In this document: piece after piece, positions 53,157 to 60,879 of the stretch | Layout: each line of letters starts with the position of its first letter | Position numbering within the stretch: the first letter of the stretch is position 1 | NCBI GenBank assembly: GCA_021777135.1 | Contig: JAJYDX010000006.1 | Coordinates: forward strand, 1-64,000 | DNA length: 64,000 nucleotides | Direction: 5' to 3' | From: a bacterium | GTDB taxonomy: Bacteria > SZUA-79 > Acidulodesulfobacterales > Acidulodesulfobacteraceae | Translations under genes and position numbers: made by a program | The notes under the pieces: model-generated | The model's database searches: none | Told to the model about the DNA's origin: nothing | The model's input: the letters and a program-made list of their open reading frames with translations, nothing else

Positions 53157-53213
53157 CCTTGTAAATACTGGAGCGGGCAACGGGGTTCGAACCCGCGACA
53201 CCAAGCTTGGGAA
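53157..53213. repeat. Right 57-bp direct repeat (attR) with tRNA-Gly 3' half
   Basis: Identical to 35115-35171. After the shared part it continues GCTATTTT, so only the 3' half of the tRNA-Gly (anticodon CCC onward, on the minus strand, with encoded CCA) is present. It may also be the left end of the second element that begins to its right. Confidence 0.85.
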
Positions 53214-53361
53214 GCTATTTTAATAAAATCACGAAACGCAGTAATACAGCTTATTTCTAATATTCCAACGATAGATAATTTTTTATAAAATAAGTTTTTT
53301 TATGCTTTTTTTTAGAAATCAGGACATAGAAAAGGCATAGTAAAAATCTGCGATAACCTTT

Positions 53362-53550
53362 TCAGTTTATTTTTTTAATGCCAAGGTCCTTACATATCTT
53401 TCTTGCTAAATTGTCGTCTATTTCGGTATGCCTTGGAACTGAGGAGCTTTTATTCTGGGATGGATTATGCCACCAGGAATGGCTTCCGCCTTCTCTTAAC
53501 AGAAAACATCCGCACGATTTTAAATGTTTAATGAGAGCTTGCCGCTTCAT
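53362..53550 (-). CDS. hicA: HicA-type mRNA interferase toxin
   Basis: This 62-residue dsRBD-fold toxin shows the family pattern LIKHLKSCGCFLLREGGSHS followed by WWHNPSQNKSSSVPRHTEID and a final DLGI. The His in GGSH is the catalytic residue of HicA. The start overlaps the hicB stop by ATGA, so the antitoxin gene is first, the less common order for this family. Confidence 0.92.
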   Translation of the reverse strand: MKRQALIKHLKSCGCFLLREGGSHSWWHNPSQNKSSSVPRHTEIDDNLARKICKDLGIKKIN

Positions 53551-53750
53551 ACGGCTATAAGCTCTGTCTCGAAATCATCTCCGGCTTCTTTGAGCGCTTC
53601 GTTGCGGTTAATTTCTAAGGCTTCTTTGAGTGTTACCTTAAGGGATTCTATTAATTTTTCCTTAGTTTTTTCCTGGCAGTTTACGCCCGGAACTTCTTCT
53701 ATCCAGCCTATCCACCAAGGATCTGATTTTTTAAGAATTGCGGTAAACAT
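53547..53750 (-). CDS. hicB: HicB-type antitoxin
   Basis: This 67-residue protein has the HicB partial RNase H fold: FTAILKKSDPWWIGWIEEVP, GVNCQEKTKEKLIESLKVTL and ALEINRNEAL. It lacks the C-terminal DNA-binding domain found in longer HicB proteins, so repression, if any, would need another protein, such as the HTH protein encoded just upstream. It binds and blocks HicA. Confidence 0.9.
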   Translation of the reverse strand: MFTAILKKSDPWWIGWIEEVPGVNCQEKTKEKLIESLKVTLKEALEINRNEALKEAGDDFETELIAV

Positions 53751-53803
53751 AACAACCCCCGATAATATTTTTTAATTTATTATAACATTTTTATAGCTGC
53801 TTG

Positions 53804-54127
53804 TCATTGCGATTCAAATTCTTTTAAAATTAGCGATACCGCCTGTCTTGTTAATTTTAATCTCTCTGCCAGCTTTGACTGATTATAATCGCATTTTTCT
53901 AATAAATCAAAAAAAATATCTTTGTTAGTTTTGGCGGACTCTGTAATATTAACCGGCACAGGCGGCGTTATGTTAAAAAAATAAACAAGGCTTGATAAAA
54001 AAAGATGTTTCTTACGTAGGCCTTCAACTTTCCTGTATTTTATTTTTTTTAATTTTATCATTAAACGCAAGTCTTTTTCAGGCGCTCCGGCTTTAACGGC
54101 TTCATCAAAACTTAATAAAATTTCCAT
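53804..54127 (-). CDS. Small protein with C-terminal Fis-like HTH
   Basis: This 107-residue protein ends with a helix-turn-helix (LLEKCDYNQSKLAERLKLTRQAVSLILKEF in pieces: NQSKLAERLKLTRQAVSL at about residues 83-100), like the Fis/HTH_8 type. The basic N-terminal half (LMIKLKKIKYRKVEGLRKK) has no recognised domain. It is divergent from the rep operon promoter at 54359 and 53 bp upstream of hicB on the same strand, so it may regulate either. Confidence 0.65.
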   Translation of the reverse strand: MEILLSFDEAVKAGAPEKDLRLMIKLKKIKYRKVEGLRKKHLFLSSLVYFFNITPPVPVNITESAKTNKDIFFDLLEKCDYNQSKLAERLKLTRQAVSLILKEFESQ

Positions 54128-54358
54128 AAAAAAAATTAATTGACATCTTAAATTACTATAATTATTAATATTTTTTAAAAGAAAAACTTTTAAAAACTCA
54201 AAAGCATTTGTCCTATCGTGTCTTTTTTTATTGTATTTTACCGTATTTTATATTATTTTATCAAAATTGTCAAGTATTTTTGACACTGTAAATTAAACTT
54301 TTTATATAAAATAATTATAAAAAATATTGCAGTATATGAAAAAAATATAAAAAAAGTC

Positions 54359-54387
54359 TTGACAAACTATAAAAAATATGATAATAT
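54359..54387 (+). promoter_or_regulatory. Strong sigma-70-type promoter of the second rep operon
   Basis: TTGACA at 54359-54364 and TAATAT at 54382-54387 are separated by exactly 17 bp. It drives the operon starting at 54443. The region around it (54128-54442) is extremely AT-rich with a partial second TTGACA-like site near 54276; no gene is present there. Confidence 0.75.
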
Positions 54388-54442
54388 ATAAATATAAAAT
54401 AAAATTTTAAATTAACTTAAAAAATTAAACGGAGGTAAAAAA

Positions 54443-55378
54443 ATGAATACGATTCTAATTGATTTTGCGGCCTATTTTACGGCTTTGTCTTTTATTGCTT
54501 TGCCATTTCTATTTTATTTATTTTTAAAAAAATTTGAAAAATTTTGCGAATTTGAAAAAAAATTCGATGAAAAATGGTCAAAAATAGTATTCGACGACAC
54601 AGAATCTATTCTGCCTATGCTTAGAATAATAATAATGAATAATCACGGGTATATAGCGGTCGGCAGCGTCGCAACTAAACAAGTATATGCCAATGCTCCG
54701 CCTGCCGCGCCGCCTATAGATTACGTCCTTGATATACTCTCCGCTCTCGTCCCGCCAATCCTCGATGACCTTTCCGAATTTGAATTTAAACTCAAAAAAG
54801 AAGAAATAAAAAAATATGTAATTCAAAAATTAACTCTTAAAGTGGCGGCTAATAACCGCTCCTACCCTCTGGACTTCTCTATCCCCAGTAATTTTAATAC
54901 CTTCGAAAAAAATATCAAATATTGTATAATTCGGCAGATATTGCCGACCTTGAGTTATGCGCTTAAGCGCGCAAATAAAAAAGCGCAACCTGTCATGCGC
55001 GACGCCGTAGCAGCGTGGCATCGCGCAGATATAAGCCTTGACGCTACTCTGCCATGCAACGACGGCAAGCCGCGGACAGGACATGATATAATACCTGGCC
55101 GCACGCCAGACCCGTTAGCTATCCTACTATTACAGGAGAAAGTGGCAGGCGAGCAGGCTATCCTCGACACTCTATCCGACGATGATAAAGAACGCCTGCT
55201 ATCAGAATATGACGCCAGGCGCCGCACTGAGACCGGCGAACTATTCGAATGCCTATCAAGTCCGAATAACATTATTAACATAAACAAATACCGCCACAAA
55301 CATCAAGCAACACAAAAACAACAGGCAACAGAAGAACCTTCCTTATTTGCTAATAATAAGGAGGTGCATAATGGATAA
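54443..55378 (+). CDS. Unknown protein with N-terminal membrane segment, first gene of the second rep operon
   Basis: This 311-residue protein has one membrane helix (YFTALSFIALPFLFYLFL, residues 12-30), then a charged coiled-coil-like stretch, a hydrophobic Pro/Ala-rich part (NAPPAAPPIDYVLDILSALV) and a soluble C-terminal region with DGKPRTGHDIIPGRTPDPLA. I do not recognise it. A strong promoter and GGAGG ribosome site precede it. Its last 8 bp overlap the start of the replicative ATPase gene, so it is tied to replication. It has no counterpart in the first replicon. Confidence 0.55.
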   Translation: MNTILIDFAAYFTALSFIALPFLFYLFLKKFEKFCEFEKKFDEKWSKIVFDDTESILPMLRIIIMNNHGYIAVGSVATKQVYANAPPAAPPIDYVLDILSALVPPILDDLSEFEFKLKKEEIKKYVIQKLTLKVAANNRSYPLDFSIPSNFNTFEKNIKYCIIRQILPTLSYALKRANKKAQPVMRDAVAAWHRADISLDATLPCNDGKPRTGHDIIPGRTPDPLAILLLQEKVAGEQAILDTLSDDDKERLLSEYDARRRTETGELFECLSSPNNIININKYRHKHQATQKQQATEEPSLFANNKEVHNG

Positions 55379-56678
55379 TTTCACTAACATAAAAATTATA
55401 GAAAAATCTTTGCTTTCGGCGCTATTTGTAGAGAATGGCGCAAACCTCGAAAAACTTGAAACACTCGAAATTGACGACTTTTATGATTCAACGTATAGGC
55501 AGATTTATCAGTCTATTATAGACGTTTGTCTCAGAGATGACGAACCTTTCGACGTTGCCTTAATCGTTGAAAATCTAAAAAATAATAGCAAAGACAGTAA
55601 GGACTGGTATGCCGAGGTAGCCGAACTAATAGACTTCACACCGACCTTTTTTAGCATTGAAATTTATGCAAAAAAAATTAAAGAAGAAAGCACTAAGCGT
55701 AGAAGATTATGTGTTATTAATGATTTTAAAAATAATAAAGTAACTTACTTAGAATTAAAACAAATACTCGATAATATCGATTATTCGAATAATAACGACG
55801 ACGACAACTTGTGCGTATATGATTTCGATTATAATTTAGATGACGAGCAGGAATGGTTAATCGACTATCTGTTACCCGCACAAGAAATAACCACCCTTGC
55901 CGGTTTAGGCGCAAGCGGTAAAACTACATTAGTGGCGCAACTTGCTTTACACTTATTGCTGAACAAAGACTTTAATGAAGATATCAAAGTCTGTAAAAAA
56001 ATTGAAAAAGTCCTATATTTGACTGGTGAGGCAAGCCGAAAACAAGTTAATAATATTTTTAAAAAATTAATTAATACGATTAACGCAAAAGATAAAATCA
56101 ATAAAGAACAGATTAAGATTATCGCATCTGACAACGTAATTTTTGCGACGACGCAGTATAGTAAAGTTGTAAAATCGCAATTTTTCGATAAATTAAAACG
56201 GCAAATTGACAAGATTAACCCCGATTTTGTCATTATAGACTCATTTATGTCGACGAATTCAATTAATTTCTTAGATGGGACGCAAGTGCAAGATGCGTTT
56301 CGAATTATTAAAGATGCGACTAGCAACAGAACGGCACTTTTGTTACATCACATGAGCGGCCAAGCCTACAACGAGAAATTAGCTAAAGATGATAAGGGTG
56401 TGTTTGGCAGTGTCAATATACTAAACAAATTACGGCATGTTCTTACTTTATTTAACAATAAATTACTAATTAAAAAAACGAACATGGAATACGTGTATAA
56501 AGATAAATATTGCAATTTGACGCCTCTTATAAGCAAAGACGGCAGATACGTATCAGGCGTTCATTTATCTAAGATATATGCATCTACAAAAGACGAAATT
56601 AACAAACTCGTAGAACAATCCAAAATAGAAACTAAAAAAACAGCAGGAAGACATAGAGAAAAGGAGTTTTCACTATGA
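55371..56678 (+). CDS. Second DnaB-N/RepA-like replicative ATPase
   Basis: This 435-residue protein has the same two-part structure as 7206-8459. The DnaB N-terminal domain (residues 5-110) includes IIEKSLLSALFV, DDFYDSTYRQIYQSI, and is followed by a RecA-fold core with Walker A GLGASGKT (178-185), Walker B FVIIDSF (286-292) and LLLHHMSGQAYN. Both proteins end in KEFSL/EEFSL at the same overlap with the initiator gene. Similarity to the first copy is clear only in pattern, so they are old paralogues. ATG at 55371 follows AAGGAGG. Confidence 0.8.
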   Translation: MDNFTNIKIIEKSLLSALFVENGANLEKLETLEIDDFYDSTYRQIYQSIIDVCLRDDEPFDVALIVENLKNNSKDSKDWYAEVAELIDFTPTFFSIEIYAKKIKEESTKRRRLCVINDFKNNKVTYLELKQILDNIDYSNNNDDDNLCVYDFDYNLDDEQEWLIDYLLPAQEITTLAGLGASGKTTLVAQLALHLLLNKDFNEDIKVCKKIEKVLYLTGEASRKQVNNIFKKLINTINAKDKINKEQIKIIASDNVIFATTQYSKVVKSQFFDKLKRQIDKINPDFVIIDSFMSTNSINFLDGTQVQDAFRIIKDATSNRTALLLHHMSGQAYNEKLAKDDKGVFGSVNILNKLRHVLTLFNNKLLIKKTNMEYVYKDKYCNLTPLISKDGRYVSGVHLSKIYASTKDEINKLVEQSKIETKKTAGRHREKEFSL

Positions 56679-57394
56679 ATAATAAAAAAACAGAATTAAA
56701 AGTGTATCGCAGATTGCTAAAATATCCCCCTTTTGTGCCTTGGCGCCAAGGCAACGATCCAATGACGATAATTCACCATTTAAAAAGACAGATACGAATA
56801 ACCATTACTGCACCAGAACCAGTAACTGTAAGCGACGCGGAAAAATTATATTCTTCAATATATTGTTCTGACAACATTAAAGACGGCGAAGAGACTGTAA
56901 ATTTCATCACAAAAATAAGCAAAATACATAAATTAACAAACTGCAACAATGATGGTTATATCGTTTCAGCATTAGAAAGAATTACAAAACTTACAATTAA
57001 ATATGAAGATAAAAAAAAGAAAATTATTGTTTTTCATATCATCGATAAAGTTGAATTCGATCCGGCAACTGGAATTTTATCTATTCGTATGCCGAAAGAT
57101 ACCTATTATGCATTTAGAGATAGAGCATTAACCATTAATCTTAAAAATTTTATAAATTTAAAACCCGGCGCAAAAAACCTATACGGATTTTTTATATCAA
57201 ATTCCGGTAAAAAATTCAGGGAGGATTTATTAATTGAGCGGGCGGTAATAACCGCCGCCAGAAAAGATAATGTGCAAGTGATTTTAAAACGGTCTTTAGT
57301 CGAACTCAAAAACAATTACATTATTAAAAGTTTTGAAATTACAAAAAAAAGCGGCCAACGTTATATAAATATTGGCAAAATAGAACATAAATAA
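56675..57394 (+). CDS. Second RepC-like replication initiator
   Basis: This 239-residue protein matches the 8456 gene throughout: LKVYRRLLKYPPFVPW, VSDAEKLYSSIYC, VFHIIDKVEFDPATGIL, LYGFFISNSGKKFREDLLIERA. Two winged-helix halves are inferred. It starts inside the ATPase stop (ATGA) as in the first replicon. The iteron-like motif at 57398 and the stem-loop at 57485 follow directly. It lacks the 40-residue tail of the other copy. Confidence 0.7.
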   Translation: MNNKKTELKVYRRLLKYPPFVPWRQGNDPMTIIHHLKRQIRITITAPEPVTVSDAEKLYSSIYCSDNIKDGEETVNFITKISKIHKLTNCNNDGYIVSALERITKLTIKYEDKKKKIIVFHIIDKVEFDPATGILSIRMPKDTYYAFRDRALTINLKNFINLKPGAKNLYGFFISNSGKKFREDLLIERAVITAARKDNVQVILKRSLVELKNNYIIKSFEITKKSGQRYINIGKIEHK

Positions 57395-57397
57395 TTA

Positions 57398-57416
57398 TCC
57401 ATAGCGGTAGGGAAAA
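57398..57416. repeat. Single iteron-like motif
   Basis: TCCATAGCGGTAGGGAAAA matches the two repeats at 9185-9226 in the first replicon, in the same position relative to the RepC-like gene end. Confidence 0.4.
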
Positions 57417-57484
57417 TAAATCTAAAAAATCAATAAACCCAAACAAATAAAAGCTTTGTTAATTCAATGAAAAAACGCATAGTA

Positions 57485-57509
57485 ATACATATGCATAGAG
57501 CATATGTAT
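57485..57509. repeat. Stem-loop with ATAGA loop, counterpart of 9295-9325
   Basis: ATACATATGC (57485-57494) pairs with GCATATGTAT (57500-57509) around ATAGA. The flank ACGCATAGTAATA is shared with the first replicon, while stem bases differ and remain paired. Confidence 0.7.
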
Positions 57510-57550
57510 GCAAGCAAAAATGCTTGATGCATTTTGCTTGCCTTTTTTAA
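57510..57550 (+). terminator. Rho-independent terminator of the second rep operon
   Basis: GCAAGCAAAA(A)TGC pairs with GCATTTTGCTTGC around TTGAT (one bulged A) and is followed by CTTTTTT. It directly follows the ATAGA stem-loop. Confidence 0.8.
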
Positions 57551-57605
57551 AAATCCCCTGGAACTTAAAAATTTTTAAAGAAAAAACGGGGTATCTTTTG
57601 AAAAG

Positions 57606-57701
57606 AAAAACGCCGGAAAAACTCAACAGCAGGAATTTAAAAAGTAGGTTTTATACCTATTCTTATTTTTAACAACCTTAAAAGGCAAATGCGGCGTTTT
57701 T
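57606..57701. terminator. Long-range inverted repeat, possible bidirectional terminator
   Basis: AAAAACGCCG (57606-57615) pairs with CGGCGTTTTT (57692-57701); an internal hairpin GTAGGTTTTATACCTAT lies between. T-runs follow on both strands. It sits between the rep operon and the convergent gene at 57754. Confidence 0.5.
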
Positions 57702-57753
57702 TTAGGTAATATTCAAAATTAATTGCTAGTCAGTAATATTTGAAATCCAAATT

Positions 57754-58068
57754 TTATAAACGTCTTTGACAAGATTCTATTAAGACATTCATAAAATTAT
57801 TATCTTTTTTAAAATCTTTTACGCCTTCTAAAGAGAGAATTTCATGATAATTATACGCGCCTATTGGATACTCCCATAAACCGATAATAATTTTTATATC
57901 GTTACCACATTCACATTGAAATTCATGCACAAATTCATATTGGTATTCTGCGCCCATTGCTCTATCGGGGTCAGTGCCGATATGCTCAAAACTTGTGCTA
58001 TCAATTTCGATATTATGCGGGGTACTACATTTTGCACAATTAAAATTCAATTTAGAAACTGTATTCAT
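57754..58068 (-). CDS. Small zinc-ribbon-like protein of unknown function
   Basis: This 104-residue protein has two Cys pairs, FNCAKCSTPHNIEI (CxxC, residues 10-13) and EFQCECGNDIKI (CxC, residues 51-53), likely a zinc ribbon. The remainder is acidic, with GLWEYPIGAYNYHEIL. I do not recognise a family. The start follows AAGGAGAT on the minus strand. It heads nothing else; the next gene upstream on the same strand is 58192-58575. Confidence 0.55.
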   Translation of the reverse strand: MNTVSKLNFNCAKCSTPHNIEIDSTSFEHIGTDPDRAMGAEYQYEFVHEFQCECGNDIKIIIGLWEYPIGAYNYHEILSLEGVKDFKKDNNFMNVLIESCQRRL

Positions 58069-58191
58069 TTCTTTTATCTCCTTGTAATTTAATGTTAAAA
58101 ATTTACATATTAATCAAAGAAAAATCTGAAAAAATGTAATTAAAGTATCGCAAAATTTATAAAACCTCTCGCAAAAAAACAGAGTGGCTAT

Positions 58192-58575
58192 TTATTTGTT
58201 ACGGTAGTTAATATAGTCAATATAACCTTTAATTTCTTGATTTACCTTGTTTAATAAATTAGCAGTCATTTTTTCAATATCATTGAGAAAAACACTTGGA
58301 ACATCTATTGTTACAGATATTTTATATTCCTTATATTTATCTTGTGTTAATGTTTTTATAAATAAATCTACCCCGTCCCAAAATAAAAATGAATTTTGTG
58401 GACCATTATTATATATATAATTAATATATTTAGAATCAGGAATGTTTTTTAAAATGTTTTTTAATTTTTCAATCTTAGGCTCTAAAATTCTAACTTTTTC
58501 TCTATATTTCTCATTATACTCCTTTGATAAAGACTCACCCTCACTCATTAATTTTTCTAAATCAGAATCACTCAT
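58192..58575 (-). CDS. Helical protein of unknown function
   Basis: This 127-residue protein is rich in Lys, Glu and Asn and probably helical at both ends (LEKLMSEGESLSKEYNEKYR; NDIEKMTANLLNKVNQEI). No domain is recognised. The ATG follows a GGAGGTAATT ribosome site. It lies 31 bp downstream of 58607-59164 on the same strand and is probably cotranscribed with it. Confidence 0.5.
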   Translation of the reverse strand: MSDSDLEKLMSEGESLSKEYNEKYREKVRILEPKIEKLKNILKNIPDSKYINYIYNNGPQNSFLFWDGVDLFIKTLTQDKYKEYKISVTIDVPSVFLNDIEKMTANLLNKVNQEIKGYIDYINYRNK

Positions 58576-58606
58576 GAAATTACCTCCATTAATATTTTGT
58601 TAAATT

Positions 58607-59164
58607 TTATCTACTTTCTTCTATTATCTCAACAATAGTTTTTAGGCTCGTTCCTACTGCGCCAGCAGCTTCATATAATCCTTCGGCATCTCCTGATAAA
58701 AGGCACTCAACCGGAAACTCTTGGCAACCATTAGCTAATAACCATATCGTCCTGGTTACGCCATCCGTAAACCTAACATGATTCTGACATAAATTAATGG
58801 AACCAGCTTTAAAAAATGCAACCTCAGCTAAAGGAACAGGGTTATTTCGCCCTTGCGAGAAGCCAAGTTCGGCATTAGGATATTTCTTATCATTCCGCCA
58901 TGTTTCAGGATTGCCATTAGCTATTTCATAATGCCCGCTGTTAGGTTCGATTCTCCATAAATCGAGAAATTTCTTTGCGTCCACAATGACTACACATCTT
59001 TTTTCGTTTAAAGCGGCGGTTTTTCTGGGACTCATATAAATTACCCTACCGTCCATGAGCGGAACCTCAAAAACTATTTCGCCTAAAATTTCCGAATTTT
59101 TAAAATATTTCATTATAGCCTCGTAAAAGACTTTTAAAATTTCTTTAAGTATTTTTCCTATCAA
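58607..59164 (-). CDS. Unknown protein with a ParB-like FxDG-type motif
   Basis: This 185-residue soluble protein begins with an amphipathic helix region and contains VVIVDAKKFLDLWRIEP, then VRFTDGVTRTIWLLANGCQE followed by FPVECLL. The F-x-DG-x-x-R-x-x-W-L layout resembles ParB/sulfiredoxin-like domains and plasmid fertility-inhibition proteins (R/H-F-x-DG-R-HR-x-x-W-L), but the match is loose. If correct, it could inhibit or regulate transfer in this conjugative element. Confidence 0.4.
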   Translation of the reverse strand: MIGKILKEILKVFYEAIMKYFKNSEILGEIVFEVPLMDGRVIYMSPRKTAALNEKRCVVIVDAKKFLDLWRIEPNSGHYEIANGNPETWRNDKKYPNAELGFSQGRNNPVPLAEVAFFKAGSINLCQNHVRFTDGVTRTIWLLANGCQEFPVECLLSGDAEGLYEAAGAVGTSLKTIVEIIEESR

Positions 59165-59267
59165 CCACCATCGAAAAACGTTTTAAAACGTGAACACGGC
59201 GTTTTTAAAAAATCAATAATTGTTTTCTCATAGAGAACCTCTGAATAAATAGTTTAAATTAGAGATA

Positions 59268-59450
59268 TTAACCATGAATGCTAAATACTAAAGTTAATAT
59301 AGCAACTGCTAAAGCTACAAACGAAATAATAACGGCTATTATAGACCAAACGCGCGTATTTTTCATTTCTTTTAATTGCTCTTTTGAAATAGCTACTTGT
59401 TCTTTTATTCCAGGACTATCAACCGGCGCGCCATTAATTTGTATTACCAT
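59268..59450 (-). CDS. Small single-pass membrane protein
   Basis: This 60-residue protein has a soluble start (MVIQINGAPVDSPGIKEQV), a short amphipathic helix (ISKEQLKEMKN) and one membrane helix (WSIIAVIISFVALAVAILTL). Composition and codon pattern fit a real small gene. A purine-rich GGGGGTG lies 14 bases before ATG. It is unrecognised; size suits an entry-exclusion or holin-like product, but this is a guess. Confidence 0.45.
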   Translation of the reverse strand: MVIQINGAPVDSPGIKEQVAISKEQLKEMKNTRVWSIIAVIISFVALAVAILTLVFSIHG

Positions 59451-59608
59451 AGAACAAGAACACCCCCTTTTTATTAAAAAAACTTTCTAAACCCTTAAAA
59501 CCTCATCTTCCTTTTTTAAATTATACCTACTAAAAATAAAAAAATCAAATTAGCTATATAAGTAAAGATTTAATTTTAAATTAACTTTAAAAGCCAGGAG
59601 GTAAAAAA

Positions 59609-59773
59609 ATGTTAGAAAAAATTATTTTATTTGTGTTGCTAACCGTATCTTTATTTGAATTATTTTTTGACACATCGAGATTTATTTATGTGCTTAAATT
59701 TTTAATGGACGCAAGCTTTAGAATTTTAAATTACGTCTTAATTTTTTTCGTTGTGTTATTCAAGAATTATTAA
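59609..59773 (+). CDS. Small hydrophobic protein
   Basis: A 54-residue frame starts at ATG 59609 after AGGAGGTAAAAAA. It contains two hydrophobic helices (IILFVLLTVSLFELFF and ILNYVLIFFVVLF). Its leader (about 59571-59608) closely resembles the leader of the 54443 gene (AATTTTAAATTAACTT, then GGAGGTAAAAAAATG), so the two were probably derived from each other or share control. Function is unknown. Confidence 0.6.
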   Translation: MLEKIILFVLLTVSLFELFFDTSRFIYVLKFLMDASFRILNYVLIFFVVLFKNY

Positions 59774-59832
59774 GACTACAAAACCAAAAAAAAATTAAAT
59801 TAATTTTTAAAAGAGAAGAGAGGTTTATCTAA

Positions 59833-59994
59833 ATGAATATGAAAACCGAAGCCGAAATATTAACCGAGAAAATTTTAGAACTAGAAAGTAAAAATAAAAA
59901 GTTGAAAAGTTTGAACGAATTTTTAATCAGGGAGCTTGCCAAAGTCAAAAAAGAGAAGAAATATTTCCGTAAGAGGTGCAGTTGGCAGATATAA
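59833..59994 (+). CDS. Small coiled-coil protein
   Basis: A 53-residue frame from ATG 59833, after GAAGAGAGG, encodes a single long coiled coil (EAEILTEKILELESKNKKLK) with a basic end (KKEKKYFRKRCSW). It lies 59 bp behind the small hydrophobic gene. No family is recognised. It may be a DNA-packing or relaxosome helper, judging only from its position before the transfer genes. Confidence 0.5.
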   Translation: MNMKTEAEILTEKILELESKNKKLKSLNEFLIRELAKVKKEKKYFRKRCSWQI

Positions 59995-60179
59995 AAAAGT
60001 AAAGGCCTCATTTTGTATGCACACCCCACGCAACGAACTTGCAAAATGCAAAATCCCGTTTTTATCAGCAAATATGCGGGGTTGTTCGTGATATAAAATG
60101 ATAGCTTTTTAAAATATAAATATGCGCAAAAGCCTTATAATTATTAACTTTGATTTGAATATCAAAATATGCCAAAAAG

Positions 60180-60197
60180 TGCTATCAGTTGATAGCA
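60180..60197. repeat. Inverted repeat, candidate oriT feature
   Basis: TGCTATCA, GT, TGATAGCA lies 64 bp before the RHH gene, in the intergenic region 59995-60260 where MOB_F oriT sites usually lie. TATGCGCAAA and AACTTGCAAAATGC lie nearby. The nic site cannot be assigned by eye. Confidence 0.4.
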
Positions 60198-60260
60198 TAG
60201 TTTTCTAACGTCAAAATTGCAAGTTAGCTATATAGATATAGTAAAAAATTAGAGGCACTT

Positions 60261-60635
60261 ATGAAAAAGAAATCAGTGTTAATCAGAATCGACGAAGCCT
60301 TATATTTTAAGATAAAAGAATCGTCTAAAAATCAAAAATCTTTTAATCAGACAGTTGTAAATTTAATCGAAAAAGGTCTCATAAAAAACAAAAACGACTA
60401 TGCCGAACTTATTAATTTTTTAAGTAAAAATATCGTTACAAAAATCAATAAAGAGTTTACCGACTATCGTTATTTTTTGCGGAAACTTTCATTAAATAAT
60501 TCTGCTTTTTCGTCGTCATCAAACCAAAAAAACGATAACCAAAATGACGATAGAGTTTCAAAAGCCAAGACGCCGCCGGAACAAAAATCAAACTTTTTTG
60601 ACCTCGTGGATAAGAGTTTAAAAAATAAAAAATAA
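60261..60635 (+). CDS. Ribbon-helix-helix protein, TrwA-like relaxosome accessory
   Basis: This 124-residue protein starts with a ribbon-helix-helix: KKKSVLIRIDEALYFKIKES then SFNQTVVNLIEKGLI (residues 2-42). The middle is basic and the C-terminal part is Ser/Asn-rich, low-complexity, ending FFDLVDKSLKNKK. In MOB_F plasmids such as R388, the RHH protein TrwA binds oriT and stimulates both the coupling ATPase and relaxase. Position directly upstream of both fits that role. The gene 60662 follows by 26 bp. Confidence 0.7.
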   Translation: MKKKSVLIRIDEALYFKIKESSKNQKSFNQTVVNLIEKGLIKNKNDYAELINFLSKNIVTKINKEFTDYRYFLRKLSLNNSAFSSSSNQKNDNQNDDRVSKAKTPPEQKSNFFDLVDKSLKNKK

Positions 60636-60661
60636 TAAAAATTTTTAAGGAGTTTTTTATT

Positions 60662-60850
60662 ATGAAAGGCATTAAAAAATTAAGAGAAGAAATCGCAAAA
60701 TTACAAAAAGAAATTAAAACTGCAGAAGCGGAAAAAATTAAAACGGCGGGCAAAATTACTCTCTCTTTTTTTAAAAAAGAAAGCGATTTAATTCCCGAAA
60801 ACTTTCTTAAATTCAAAGAAAATTTTATCAAATTTTTAAACGAAAATTAA
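60662..60850 (+). CDS. Small coiled-coil transfer protein (TraD/MobC-like)
   Basis: This 62-residue protein has a coiled coil LREEIAKLQKEIKTAEAEKI followed by KTAGKITLSFF and a short acidic end. The pattern, a coiled coil then a small G-K-[IL] segment, is seen in the short TraD/MobC-type accessory proteins of conjugative and mobilisable plasmids. A good AAGGAG site precedes ATG. It sits between the RHH gene and the coupling ATPase in the same operon. Confidence 0.55.
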   Translation: MKGIKKLREEIAKLQKEIKTAEAEKIKTAGKITLSFFKKESDLIPENFLKFKENFIKFLNEN

Positions 60851-60879
60851 ATTAAAACTAAATTAAAAGGAGACCAAAA

